A stretch of DNA of 64,000 bases from DATARR01 sp034666985 (lineage in GTDB: Bacteria > Acidobacteriota > Thermoanaerobaculia > Multivoradales > UBA5704): positions 62,001 to 126,000 of the forward strand of contig JAXDKS010000006.1 of NCBI GenBank assembly GCA_034666985.1, given 5' to 3'. Of the stretch, positions 9,901 to 17,500 are shown piece after piece (within the stretch, counting starts at the first letter, position 1; each line of letters begins with the position of its first letter). The notes beneath the pieces are model-generated. The model was not told the origin of the DNA and made no database searches. It saw only the letters and a program-made list of their open reading frames with translations. Made by a program: the position numbers and the translations under genes.

Positions 9901-10583
9901 TGGTGATCGACGCCGCCAAACCGCTCGAACCCCGGATCGCTGCCCGTCTCAAGGGGTTCCGGCAGCCGGCGGCGGTGGCGATCCAATTCCGCTACGCCTT
10001 CGTGGCGGACGGCGACGGCCTCGCGGTGGTGGACGTGACCGACCCCGCCGCGCCGCGACTGGCCGGCCGGGCCGGGGGGTTCGCGGGGCGCAGCGTCTAC
10101 GTGGCCCGCACCTGGGCCTACGTGGCGGCCGGCGAGAAGGGGATCGCCCTGATCGACGTGGAGCGCCCGGAGGCGCCGCGGCTGGACCGCCTGTGGAACG
10201 CGGACGGGCGCCTGAAGGACGTCCGGGACGTCAAGGTGGCCTCCACCAACGCCAGCCTCTTCGCCTACGTGGCCGACGGCGAGGGCGGCCTGGCCGTCGT
10301 CCAGCTCACCTCGCCCGAGACGGTGCCGGGCTATCTCGGCTTCTCGCCCCGGCCCGAGCCGCGCCTCATCGCCACCCGCCGCACCCGCGGGCCGGCCGTG
10401 GCCCTCTCCAAGGGACTGGACCGCGACCGGGCGGCGGACGAGAGCGGAAATCAGGTGAGCGTCTTCAACCGCCTCGGCGCACGCCCCTTCAACGCCGAGG
10501 AGATGCGCCGGCTGTATCTGCGGGGCGGGCGGCCCTACACGGTGACGGATGATCCGCCTGGGCCGCCGGAGAAACGTCCATGA
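6912..10583 (+). CDS. Decaheme cytochrome c with C-terminal LVIVD-repeat propeller
   Basis: 1223 aa, exported (MRVFIAALIVAAGIALAAAQ). Ten CXXCH motifs lie in the first 750 residues: CLTCH, CTECH, CGPCH, CTGCH, CMSCH, CTDCH, CEDCH, CYTCH, CSGCH and a last CTDCH. The remaining about 380 residues repeat the LVIVD pattern (YAFVSDREEGLILVDV, YAFVADGDGLAVVDVTDP, TWAYVAAGEKGIALIDV, FAYVADGEGGLAVV), which forms a beta-propeller. ATG 6912 is chosen because it directly begins the signal peptide; the upstream in-frame extension reads through repeat sequence. The stop overlaps the next cytochrome start (ATGA). The likely role is a large periplasmic or surface electron carrier; the propeller may dock it to a partner such as the barrel. 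The substrate is unknown. Confidence 0.88.
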   Translation: MRVFIAALIVAAGIALAAAQPPDSPAVSGLQRQRTPRTKADLLSQGCLTCHAGIEPIHPTQTVQIGCTECHGGDASAVRPPGADPGGAPYEEAKKRAHVQPLYPDLWPTSANPERTYTRLLQESPEFVRFINPGDLRVAQETCGPCHQEQVNRVLKSPMTTSSIFYGAAAYANGVLGQKATFLGESYGPGGRPGKVQPVAPLTPEQLARGALLLLYPLPRWEITQPGEYFRAFERGGVLQPSSFPDVGNPNPLDEPGRPDIRLSNRGPGTGLRISPALINLHKTRLNDPHLSFLGTNDHPGDYRSSGCTGCHVIYANDRDPANSGPWSVFGNLGKSATADPTIPRSEPGHPVRHSFTRAVPTSQCMSCHMHQPNSFVNTYLGYTMWDYETDGEALWPKEQRYPTAAERRASLDRNPEGAAVRGLWTEPEFLAKISELNSTLKHTQFADYHGHGWIFRAVYKQDRKGSLLDAEDRIVPFDDPDRFRKAVHLKDVHLEKGMHCTDCHFSQDSHGDGLIHGEYGDSLEIGCEDCHGTVRSKASLRTSGPAAPPGGTDLSLGTTPSGRRRFVWRDGRLWQRSMLDPKVEWEVVQVQDSITPGNPHYSERSRLAKTLRKDGATWGSVPGPADTAALAHADSRMTCYTCHSAWATACSGCHLPQEANAKSESHHFEGGETRNYASYNPQVIRTDAYMLGINGKVKGNRIAPVRSSSALVLSSVNASRQRFYVQQPPISAPGFSSQAFNPHVPHTVRARETKTCTDCHASAAGDNNAWMAQLLTQGTNFVNFVGRFAWVGEGREGMEAVAVTESEEPQAVIGSYLHRLAYPDFYKAHQTRKLELPEAHHHDAGGEVRGLQLRGEYLFTAQGSGGFEVYDVANVDNKDFSERVVTAPVSPLGQRTSVRTRDATGVALPTTMPVARRKGDPANLEQPLHPIYDYAFVSDREEGLILVDVTTLTDGNPANNFLKRALTFNPGGALTGAEGLTVAGTWVYVVTKDELVVIDAAKPLEPRIAARLKGFRQPAAVAIQFRYAFVADGDGLAVVDVTDPAAPRLAGRAGGFAGRSVYVARTWAYVAAGEKGIALIDVERPEAPRLDRLWNADGRLKDVRDVKVASTNASLFAYVADGEGGLAVVQLTSPETVPGYLGFSPRPEPRLIATRRTRGPAVALSKGLDRDRAADESGNQVSVFNRLGARPFNAEEMRRLYLRGGRPYTVTDDPPGPPEKRP

Positions 10584-12145
10584 ACGCGAAAAGAAGACTC
10601 CGGGCCGCCTGCGGGCTCACCGCAGCCCTCGCGCTGGTGGCCGCTGCTCCCTCCCTGGAGGGTGCCCGGAAAGGGTGTTCCCACTGTAGAGACGCCCGCG
10701 GGGTTTACCCCGTGGGGCGTCTCTGGGGCGGCGACGTCGCTTCCACATCGAAGGACCCCCGCGGGCGCGCCGGCACAAGCGGGACCTTCCTTTCCGCCTC
10801 GGAGACGCCCCATGGGGTTCCCCGCGGGGCGTCTCTACAGTGGGACCCAACGAAGTCGACCCTTTCAGACATCCCAGTCGAGCCGCCGGCTCCCCAGGCC
10901 GGCCAGTACGTCGGGCCCGCCTCCTGCGCCTCCAGCAACTGCCACGGCGCCGTGCGGCCGCGGCGGGTCTTCGACGTGCTGCAGAACGAGCACTTCACCT
11001 GGTTCAAGGGCGGTGACCGCCACTACACGGCCTGGCGGGTGCTGTTCAACGAGCGCTCGCGCCTCATCGCCCGCAACCTGAGCTTGCCAGCGCCGCCGTC
11101 CGAGAGCCCGGCGTGCCTCGGCTGCCACGGCTTTCCGGTGGCGAAGGAGAAGCAGGCCATTCCCCTGGAGATCGAGGACGGCATCTCCTGCGAAGCGTGC
11201 CACGGCCCGGCGGGCGGCTGGATCCGCGAGCACACCGCCCAGGACTGGAGCCATCCGCAGTCCGTGGCCGCCGGGATGACCGATCTGCGGAACCTGGAGG
11301 TGCGCTCCCGCCTCTGTTTCTCCTGCCATCTCGGAGCGCCCGGCCAGACGGTGGACCACGAGCTGATCGCCGCCGGCCATCCGCTGCTGAGCTTCGAGCT
11401 GGACAACTACACCGAGGACATGCCCGCCCACTGGATGCCCTTCCGCGACAAGCAGCGGAAGGAAGGGCTGCGGGACACCCACGGCCTCCGCTCCTGGGCC
11501 GTGGGGCAGGCGGCGAGCTTCCGCGCCGGGCTCGACCAGCTCGCCCGCCGCGCCCGCTCGCCGCGCTGGCCCGAGTTCTCCGAGATGAGCTGCGACTCCT
11601 GCCACCACTCCCTCACCGAGCAGCGCTGGAAGACCGTCCGCAACCCCGAGCGCCCCGGCCTGCCGCGCTGGAGCCCGGCGCGTTGGGCCGTCCTCCGCCA
11701 TCTCGTGACCGCCGTGGCCCCGGACGCCCGCGATCCCCTGGACGCCGGCGTCGCCCAGCTCGCGCATCAGACGGCCCGCTTCGGCACTCCCCCCGCCGAG
11801 GTGGCCGACACGGCTGAGCGTCTGAGCCACGCCCTCGGCGACGTCATCCCCCGTCTGGACCAGGCCGCCTGGGACGACGCCGAGGCCAAGCGCCTCCTGC
11901 TGGCCATCGCCGAAGACGCCGGCTCCTTCGCGGTGGCCGATCCGGCCGCCGCCGAGCAGGCCTTCCTGGCCTTCAACAGCCTGGTGGCCCATCTCCAGGC
12001 GAGCAATCCGCGGCGGGTGCGCGCCGGTCTCGCCGGCACCCTGGAGACGATGCGGAAAGAGCTCGACGATCCGTATACCTGGAATCCGGCTCGCTTCAAG
12101 AGCCAACTCGCCCAACTCCGCAAGCAGGCGCAAGGAATCCCATGA
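10580..12145 (+). CDS. Cytochrome c554-like pentaheme protein
   Basis: 521 aa. Signal peptide at residues 1-29, then about 55 odd residues translated from an inserted repeat, then the mature protein from about residue 95 (PPAPQAGQYVGPASCASSNC). Heme motifs: one CX4CH (CASSNCH), then CLGCH, CEACHGP, CFSCH and CDSCHH. The stretch HELIAAGHPLLSFELD after the fourth motif is typical of the c554-like family. The C-terminal about 150 residues are helical and lack hemes. It starts by ATGA overlap with the decaheme gene and overlaps the following barrel gene, so it belongs to the same transcript and should pass electrons within the periplasm. Confidence 0.85.
   Translation: MNAKRRLRAACGLTAALALVAAAPSLEGARKGCSHCRDARGVYPVGRLWGGDVASTSKDPRGRAGTSGTFLSASETPHGVPRGASLQWDPTKSTLSDIPVEPPAPQAGQYVGPASCASSNCHGAVRPRRVFDVLQNEHFTWFKGGDRHYTAWRVLFNERSRLIARNLSLPAPPSESPACLGCHGFPVAKEKQAIPLEIEDGISCEACHGPAGGWIREHTAQDWSHPQSVAAGMTDLRNLEVRSRLCFSCHLGAPGQTVDHELIAAGHPLLSFELDNYTEDMPAHWMPFRDKQRKEGLRDTHGLRSWAVGQAASFRAGLDQLARRARSPRWPEFSEMSCDSCHHSLTEQRWKTVRNPERPGLPRWSPARWAVLRHLVTAVAPDARDPLDAGVAQLAHQTARFGTPPAEVADTAERLSHALGDVIPRLDQAAWDDAEAKRLLLAIAEDAGSFAVADPAAAEQAFLAFNSLVAHLQASNPRRVRAGLAGTLETMRKELDDPYTWNPARFKSQLAQLRKQAQGIP
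10679..10845. repeat. Palindromic repeat inserted in frame inside a cytochrome gene
   Basis: Outer arms 10679-10703 (TCCCACTGTAGAGACGCCCG...) and 10820-10845 are reverse complements apart from one missing C. Each arm is half of its own hairpin: GAGACGCCC...GGGGCGTCTC at 10690-10723 and at 10803-10834. The 167-bp block lies exactly between the signal peptide and the mature cytochrome and keeps the frame open, adding a low-complexity linker. Confidence 0.88.
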
Positions 12146-13377
12146 GACGACAGAGACTCCGCCCAACCCTGCTGGTCCTCACCGTCCTGATCGCTCTGAT
12201 GACGGCGCCCCTCGTTCCCGTTTTCGCTGCCGAGAGAAGCACCGCCGCGGCCGAGGTGGCTTTCACCTATGGCGTCCGCGCCTACAACCACGGTGACTTC
12301 GCGGAAGCCGCCCGCCTCTTCCGCGAGGCTCTGGAGGCCGAGCCGGGCTATCCCGACGCCCGCACCTGGCTCGACTTGGCCGAACGCCGGCAGCGCGAAG
12401 GTGCGGTTGCCGTCACCGCCCCCGGCTTCGCGGGTCTCCTTCCCCTGCGCGACCAGCCGCGGTTCGACCTGCGGGCCGGCGCCGCCTACGGCACCGACTC
12501 GAACCCGGCCGAGCTGCCGAAGGACGTCATCGCCTTCGGCGGCGCGATCGGGACCCTGCGCGGCGAGGTGAAGGACAAGGTCTCCGACCTCGACCTCAGG
12601 GCCGGTGTCTATCCCTTCTACGGCAAGAGCGGCTGGAGCCTGGGTCTCACCGGCCAGGTGAAGGCCGCCCGCTTTGCGGACCTGGACTTCCTGAACGAGC
12701 GGCAGTGGAGCGCCGCCGCCCAGCTCGCCTGGGGCTCCGATCCCCTGGGCTACCTCACCGGGCCCCTGGGCTACACCCGTGTGCCTTTCGGCGCCGGCCG
12801 CGTCTCCTTCCTCCTCCAGGCGGGACGGACGGACACGCGGCTGAACGGCGATCCCCTGGTGACGGCCGACGAGGCCGCTCTCTCCGTGGTCCTCCGCGAG
12901 ACGGCTGCCACCGCCACCCAGGTCGAGCTGGACGGCCAGCGGCGGGACTATCTCGACGGCGTCCGCAAGGCCGATTTCCAGTCCGTGGGATTGAGCCAGC
13001 TCTTCTTCCTGGGCCGGCGCAACCGCTACCTGCGGATCGGTGCGGTCCACGGCAAGGAGACCCGCGGGTTGGAGGGGGACACGACCTCCGACGCGGGCAC
13101 GGCCGAGGTGGCCCTGCCTCTCGGCGGCCGGTGGACCCTTCAGCTCGCCGCCTCCCGCACGCGGGACAAGATCGATCGGCCGGCGAAGAGCTTCGCCGAT
13201 ACCACCACCCGCGCCGCCGGGATCCTCACCTGGCAGGCGTGCCGCCATCTCTACGTCACCGGCCGGGCGAGCTGGACCAAGCGCGACTCGGACCTCGTCC
13301 CGGCGAGCTCGACCGCCCTCGATTTCCGCGACTTCCGGCGCACCACCGCATCCCTGGGTCTCCTGTGGCTCTGGTAA
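12142..13377 (+). CDS. TPR plus outer-membrane beta-barrel protein (module 1)
   Basis: 411 aa. Signal peptide to about residue 30, a short TPR-type helical pair (FTYGVRAYNHGDFAEAARLF, then REALEAEPGYPDARTWLDLA), then a barrel of about 300 residues beginning RFDLRAGAAYGTDSNP and ending in an aromatic residue (SLGLLWLW). Layout resembles surface-lipoprotein-assembly-modifier-type proteins, but I cannot assign the family with certainty. It is clearly paralogous to the protein at 21708-23087: WGSDPLGYLTGPLGYTRVPF here versus FGSNPQGYLDGPLGSGRVPF there. ATG overlaps the cytochrome stop; a FecR gene follows 13 nt later with its own AAGGAGG site. Confidence 0.8.
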   Translation: MRRQRLRPTLLVLTVLIALMTAPLVPVFAAERSTAAAEVAFTYGVRAYNHGDFAEAARLFREALEAEPGYPDARTWLDLAERRQREGAVAVTAPGFAGLLPLRDQPRFDLRAGAAYGTDSNPAELPKDVIAFGGAIGTLRGEVKDKVSDLDLRAGVYPFYGKSGWSLGLTGQVKAARFADLDFLNERQWSAAAQLAWGSDPLGYLTGPLGYTRVPFGAGRVSFLLQAGRTDTRLNGDPLVTADEAALSVVLRETAATATQVELDGQRRDYLDGVRKADFQSVGLSQLFFLGRRNRYLRIGAVHGKETRGLEGDTTSDAGTAEVALPLGGRWTLQLAASRTRDKIDRPAKSFADTTTRAAGILTWQACRHLYVTGRASWTKRDSDLVPASSTALDFRDFRRTTASLGLLWLW

Positions 13378-13390
13378 GGAGGAACCGACG

Positions 13391-14104
13391 ATGAAACCGC
13401 GATTCTCCGTACTCCTTCTGGTCCTTCTCCTCGCCGCCGCTCCCGCCCTCGCGGACGTGGGCGAGGTGGTGCTGGCGCGCAACGACGTGAGGGGCACGCC
13501 TCCCGGGGGTGCCGCCAAAGCCCTCGCCGTGGGCGACGGCCTCGCTCTCGGCCTGCGGGTCGAGACCGGCGCCGACTCCGCGGCCAAGATGACCTTCGAT
13601 CCCCGCGGCTCCCTCACCCTGGGCTCCCGCGCCAAGGTGACCCTCGACGCCGCCCGCGTCGACAGCGTGACCGGCCGCTCCGAGTCCGCCCTGTCCGTCC
13701 TGGCCGGCGCTGTCCGCCTGGCCCTGGGCAAGCTCTTCCAGGGCGAGGTCTCTATCGACACCCCCACCGCCGTGGTGGGAGTCAAGGGAACCGACCTGCG
13801 GGTGGAGGTGGACGAGCCGACTGGCGCCACCGTGGTCACCGTGACCGAAGGGGTGGTGACCGTCCGCTCGAAGGCCGGCGGCGAGGTGACCGTGCGCGCC
13901 GGCCAGCGCACCGTCGTGGCCCCGGGCCGGGCGCCCGAGCTGCCGAGCCCCTTCGATCCGGGCTCCGGCACCCTCTCCGCCTCGGCCGGCGGTCCGGCGT
14001 TCACGGCGCCGCAGACCACCTTCCCCGAAACGCCGCTCGTCGGGGTGGGGGGTGAGATCGTCATCCGGGGAGGGAGGCCGAACGGAAACGGAACGATCTT
14101 TTGA
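13391..14104 (+). CDS. FecR-domain periplasmic protein (module 1)
   Basis: 237 aa with a signal peptide (MKPRFSVLLLVLLLAAAPAL) and one FecR domain. Hallmarks are SIDTPTAVVGVKGTDLRVEV and VTVTEGVVTVRSKAGGEVTV followed by RAGQRTVVAPG. There is no membrane helix or sigma-regulator partner beside it, so it is the stand-alone type often found next to CHASE2 adenylate cyclases, as here. The start is supported by AAGGAGG at 13376-13382. The C-terminal 50 residues are Pro/Gly-rich. It pairs with the barrel gene upstream in the same way as the 23087-23776 gene pairs with its barrel. Confidence 0.85.
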   Translation: MKPRFSVLLLVLLLAAAPALADVGEVVLARNDVRGTPPGGAAKALAVGDGLALGLRVETGADSAAKMTFDPRGSLTLGSRAKVTLDAARVDSVTGRSESALSVLAGAVRLALGKLFQGEVSIDTPTAVVGVKGTDLRVEVDEPTGATVVTVTEGVVTVRSKAGGEVTVRAGQRTVVAPGRAPELPSPFDPGSGTLSASAGGPAFTAPQTTFPETPLVGVGGEIVIRGGRPNGNGTIF

Positions 14105-14129
14105 CGAAGCGAGCGGCGCACCTTAGACT
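14101..14129 (+). promoter_or_regulatory. Sigma70-like promoter for the toxin-antitoxin pair
   Basis: TTGACG (14101-14106), a 17-base spacer, then TAGACT (14124-14129). The expected transcription start falls within a base or two of ATG 14138, so the mRNA would be nearly leaderless. The -35 box overlaps the end of the FecR gene. Confidence 0.5.
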
Positions 14130-14137
14130 GGAGAATT

Positions 14138-14335
14138 ATGAGTGTCAAGGAAATCGAGGAGGCTATTGCGCAACTCTCCACCGGCGACGTGGCTGAGCTG
14201 ATGGCGTGGCTCGAAGAGCATCACGCCCAGCTCTGGGACAAGCAGATCGAGGAAGACCTGGAAGCAGGTCGTCTCGATGCGCTGCTTTCCGAGGTGGACG
14301 ACGAGTACGAAGCAGGGTTGGCCCAACCCCTGTGA
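14138..14335 (+). CDS. Small antitoxin-like protein
   Basis: 65 aa, acidic and helical: SVKEIEEAIAQLSTGDVAEL, then a WLEEHHAQLWDKQIEEDLEA stretch. The layout (short acidic protein with C-terminal EVDDEYEAG, directly followed by a RelE/ParE-like gene whose start overlaps its stop) fits a type II antitoxin that wraps its toxin. No DNA-binding fold is obvious in the first 40 residues, so autoregulation is not shown. The pair sits between the FecR gene and the CHASE2 cyclase, which are normally neighbours. Confidence 0.7.
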   Translation: MSVKEIEEAIAQLSTGDVAELMAWLEEHHAQLWDKQIEEDLEAGRLDALLSEVDDEYEAGLAQPL

Positions 14336-14595
14336 AGCATCTGACTCTGCCGCGTTTCTGGCAGCACTATCGACAATTGTCCAAGGAAGTGCAAGAGTTA
14401 GCAAAAAAGAACTTCGAGCTACTGAAGGCCGATCCACTCCACCCCTCGCTGCATTTCAAGCAAGTGGGCAAACCGAAGCAGCTCTGGTCAGTGCGCGTCG
14501 GAGCCCACTATCGGGCTCTGGGCAGGGAGAAACCGGAGGGCATCGTGTGGTTCTGGATCGGCCCGCACACTGAGTACGACAAGATTTTGTCGTGA
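14332..14595 (+). CDS. RelE/ParE-like toxin
   Basis: 87 aa from GTG 14332, which overlaps the antitoxin TGA (GTGA). The sequence pattern RFWQHYRQLSKEVQELAKKN ... HPSLHFKQVGKPKQLWSVRV followed by GAHYRALGREK is the typical RelE/ParE core: two N-terminal helices, then beta strands with a conserved R-x-Y/H-R. Toxins of this fold cleave mRNA at the ribosome or block gyrase; which one applies cannot be told here. The stop overlaps the GTG proposed as start of the cyclase. Confidence 0.8.
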   Translation: MKHLTLPRFWQHYRQLSKEVQELAKKNFELLKADPLHPSLHFKQVGKPKQLWSVRVGAHYRALGREKPEGIVWFWIGPHTEYDKILS

Positions 14596-16688
14596 CCATG
14601 AAGGCCGCTCTCCGCATCGCCCTGGTCTCGGGGCTCATCGCCTGCGTCGCCCTCCTCGTCCGCACCCCGGAAGAGCTGGCGACGGACCTGATGATGCAGG
14701 CCCGGGGCAAGCGGCCGCCCGATCCGCGGATCGTCGTCTGCGCCGTGGATGCCCCGAGCCTCCGTCAATTCGGCCCCTGGCCCTGGCGTCGCAGCCGCGT
14801 CGCGGAGTTGATCAGCCGCCTGAAGGCGGATGGCGCCAAGGTCATCGCCCTGGACGTCGTCTTCTCCAATCCCTCTCCCCACGAGGCCGGCTACGACCTC
14901 TCCGCGGAAGATCCCGTCCTCGCCGCCGCGCTCGAGAAGGCGGGCAACGTCGTCCTCGGCTATTTCTTTCGCCGCGAGCGCCTCGGCGTCAACGCGGAGA
15001 CCTTGGAAAGGGAGGTCTACAACGAGGTCGATGGGGAATCGCTGCCCGTTCCAGGACGGCCGGGCGTCGAGGCGAACCTGCCCCTCTTCGCCAGCGCGGC
15101 CATCAATCAGGGCTTCTTCAGTCACGAGCGGGAGAGCGGAGTGCTGCGTCACTACGCCCTGGCGATCACCTACAGTGGAGGCTACTACCCGCCGCTGGCC
15201 CTGCGGGCAAGCGAGGTCTTTCTCGGCGGCAAGGGCCTGGCCCTGGCGTCCCGGTCCGGCATGGCGGAGGTGAAGCTGGCGGACCGCAGAGTCCTGGCCG
15301 ACGAGCAGGGCCGTCTCTGGGTGAATTACCGAGGTCCGGCCAAGACCTTCGAAACCATCCCTGCCGGAAAGGTCCTGGCGGGGCAGGCGGCCCCCGGCAC
15401 TTTCCGGGACAAGCTGGTTTTCGTCGGGCTCACCGAGACCGGCGTGGGCGACGTCCAGTCAACCCCCTTCGGTTCCGAGATCCCCGGCGTCGAGGTCCAT
15501 GCCAACGTCGCGGACAATCTCCTGACGGGCCGCTATATCCAGGATACCGGGCTCCTGCGCGGCGTCTCCCTTCTCGCCATGGCGCTCCTGGCCTTGGCCG
15601 TGGCGCTCCTCGTGCTGCGCCCCGCCCGCCATCTCCTGGGCGCCGCGGCGGCGGCGCTCCTGGTGCTCGTCTGGCCCCTGCTGGCCTACGCGGCCTTCGT
15701 CACCCGGGGCTGGCACCTCCAGGCCCTCTCCCCGATGCTCGCCGGGGGGCTCGCCCTGGTCCTGTCTCTGCGCGTCCGCGTCGCGACCGAGGAGGAGCGG
15801 GCGCAGCGCATCCGGCAGACCTTCGAGCACTACGTCTCCGGCCCGGTGGTGGAGGAGATGATCCGCCATCCCGAGCGGGTGAAGCTGGGGGGCGAGCGGC
15901 GGGAAATGACCGTCCTCTTCTCCGACATCCGCGGCTTCACCTCCATCTCCGAGACCCTCGACCCCGAGGCCCTGGTGCGCCTGCTCAACGAGTTCTTCAC
16001 CCCCATGACCCGCCTCGTGCTGGAGAACGGGGGCACCCTGGACAAGTACATGGGCGACGCCCTGATGGCCTTCTTCGGCGCCCCCCTGGCCCAGCCGGAC
16101 CACGCCGCCCGCGCCTGCCACGCCGCGCTCGCCATGCGCGACGAGTTGGTGCGCCTGAACGAGGGATGGCACCGGGACGGCAAGCTGCCGCCCCATCTCA
16201 CCCTGGGGATCGGCATCGGCCTTAACAGCGGCGAGATGTCGGTGGGCAACGTCGGCTCCGAGGTGGTCTTCGGCTACACCGTGATCGGCGACAACGTGAA
16301 CCTGGGCTCGCGCATCGAGGGGCTCAACAAGGATTACAGCACCCAGATCCTGGTCTCCGAATTCACCGCCAAGGCAGCGGGGAACGGCTTCCTCTTCTGC
16401 GAGCTCGACAGCGTGCGGGTGAAGGGCAAGCAGAAGCCGGTGGGGATCCACGAGTTGCTGGACGCCGCCCCGGGCTCGCTGGACCAGGCCGGCCGCGCCG
16501 CCCTCTTCAACCGGGGCCTCGCCGCCTATCGCGCTCAGGACTTCGCCGGCGCCGAGGCGCTCTTCACGGATCTCGCCGACCGTCTCAGCTACGCCCCCGG
16601 CAAGATCTTCCGCGAGCGCTGCCGCCACTACCAGGAAGAGCCGCCGCCCGCGGACTGGGATGGGGTGGAGGTGCGGAAGACGAAGTAG
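14592..16688 (+). CDS. CHASE2-domain class III adenylate/guanylate cyclase
   Basis: 698 aa. An N-terminal TM helix is followed by a CHASE2 sensor domain (about residues 30-325: RIVVCAVDAPSLRQFGPWPW, ...VIALDVVFSNPSPHE), three more TM helices (about 320-395), and a class III catalytic domain (about 430-620). Catalytic features: FSDIRGFTSIS and YMGDALMAFFGAP supply the two metal-binding Asp; TLDKYMGD supplies the purine-selecting Lys that favours ATP; DNVNLGSRIEG supplies the transition-state Asn/Arg. A TPR-like tail (NRGLAAYRAQDFAGAEALFT) ends it. GTG 14592 overlaps the toxin stop; ATG 14598 is an alternative. It makes cAMP in response to an external signal and would supply a ligand for the cNMP domain that may precede the ferredoxin at the window start (inference). 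Confidence 0.9.
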   Translation: MTMKAALRIALVSGLIACVALLVRTPEELATDLMMQARGKRPPDPRIVVCAVDAPSLRQFGPWPWRRSRVAELISRLKADGAKVIALDVVFSNPSPHEAGYDLSAEDPVLAAALEKAGNVVLGYFFRRERLGVNAETLEREVYNEVDGESLPVPGRPGVEANLPLFASAAINQGFFSHERESGVLRHYALAITYSGGYYPPLALRASEVFLGGKGLALASRSGMAEVKLADRRVLADEQGRLWVNYRGPAKTFETIPAGKVLAGQAAPGTFRDKLVFVGLTETGVGDVQSTPFGSEIPGVEVHANVADNLLTGRYIQDTGLLRGVSLLAMALLALAVALLVLRPARHLLGAAAAALLVLVWPLLAYAAFVTRGWHLQALSPMLAGGLALVLSLRVRVATEEERAQRIRQTFEHYVSGPVVEEMIRHPERVKLGGERREMTVLFSDIRGFTSISETLDPEALVRLLNEFFTPMTRLVLENGGTLDKYMGDALMAFFGAPLAQPDHAARACHAALAMRDELVRLNEGWHRDGKLPPHLTLGIGIGLNSGEMSVGNVGSEVVFGYTVIGDNVNLGSRIEGLNKDYSTQILVSEFTAKAAGNGFLFCELDSVRVKGKQKPVGIHELLDAAPGSLDQAGRAALFNRGLAAYRAQDFAGAEALFTDLADRLSYAPGKIFRERCRHYQEEPPPADWDGVEVRKTK

Positions 16689-16730
16689 AAGGGCCCAGGG
16701 CGCTCCTGCTCCCCAGGCCCTCCGGCAGGC

Positions 16731-17417
16731 TCAGGGATCCCGGCGCGCCGTGAAGTCGATCATATTGCCCCAGAAGGGCTTGGAATTGCAGTCTCCGGGC
16801 TGCTGGGCCCAGGAGAGGATGGCGCGGACATTGGTCTGCCGCCCGTCGTTGTTGGTGCAGAGGGCCGGAGCGGCAAAGGTGGTGGCATAGGCGAGGTGGT
16901 ACCAGCTCGGCACCGGACCCGGCGCGACGTTGTCGGTGACGTGGACGAAGCCGAGAGTCGTGAAGTCCCAGATGCCGTCCCGATTGCAGTCCAGGCAGAA
17001 CCGGACGTTCTCGAAGGTACCGCCGGGGAAAGCGCCGTAGCCGCCGAGCTGACGGATCTCGACGTCGCAGGCCACCATCTCGGCCTGCGGATGGTAGCCG
17101 CAGCCGTTCATCCGCTCGTAGGAGGTGTTGAAGTTGGTGACCGTCTTGACATCAGTCGTCATGGGGCTGGCGCTCTTGGTCGCCGTCGGCGTGCAGGCCG
17201 GCTCGACGAAGACGTCGCGGCAGGCGCCGAACTGGGCCTCGAGCTCCTGGTCCGACGCGCCGCTCGCCACCGCCTGGGCAAAGTTGGCGCGGGCGGCGTC
17301 GCCACAGGCGGTAGTCCCTTGGGCTGAGGCCCTCTGCGGCACGAGGGCGGCCAGAGCGATGGCTCCGGCGAAACAGCAGACCACTTTCCGGAGAGCTTGG
17401 GACTCGCTTTTGGACAT
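16731..17417 (-). CDS. Secreted cysteine-rich protein of unknown function
   Basis: 228 aa. Signal peptide about 35 residues (KVVCCFAGAIALAALVPQRA, then SAQG). The mature part holds about nine cysteines, including a CLDCNRDGIWDF segment that resembles a calcium-binding Asp-rich loop but is too short to call. No known domain recognised. ATG 17417 is preferred over the longer in-frame start at 17498 because it begins the signal peptide and has AGGAGG a few bases upstream. A good promoter lies at 17501-17529. It is convergent with the cyclase gene (42 nt gap). Confidence 0.7.
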   Translation of the reverse strand: MSKSESQALRKVVCCFAGAIALAALVPQRASAQGTTACGDAARANFAQAVASGASDQELEAQFGACRDVFVEPACTPTATKSASPMTTDVKTVTNFNTSYERMNGCGYHPQAEMVACDVEIRQLGGYGAFPGGTFENVRFCLDCNRDGIWDFTTLGFVHVTDNVAPGPVPSWYHLAYATTFAAPALCTNNDGRQTNVRAILSWAQQPGDCNSKPFWGNMIDFTARRDP

Positions 17418-17500
17418 CGGCTTTCCTCCTATTCGAGAGAGGCGGTCCTGGACAAGACAGGCGCCTCGGGGGACCCTGTCGACGCACGATTGCAGCAAGC

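Noticed and set aside
287..14181. Very long minus-strand open frames opposite the cytochrome operon (for example 287-1534, 4812-6851, 6957-9986, 10865-12166, 11767-14181)
   Set aside because: They mirror high-GC coding bias; their products are Arg/Gly/Val-rich, lack domains, and lie over genes with clear heme and domain motifs.
14592..16688. Guanylate rather than adenylate cyclase
   Set aside because: The residue before YMGD is Lys (TLDKYMGD), which favours ATP; the possibility is only weakly left open.
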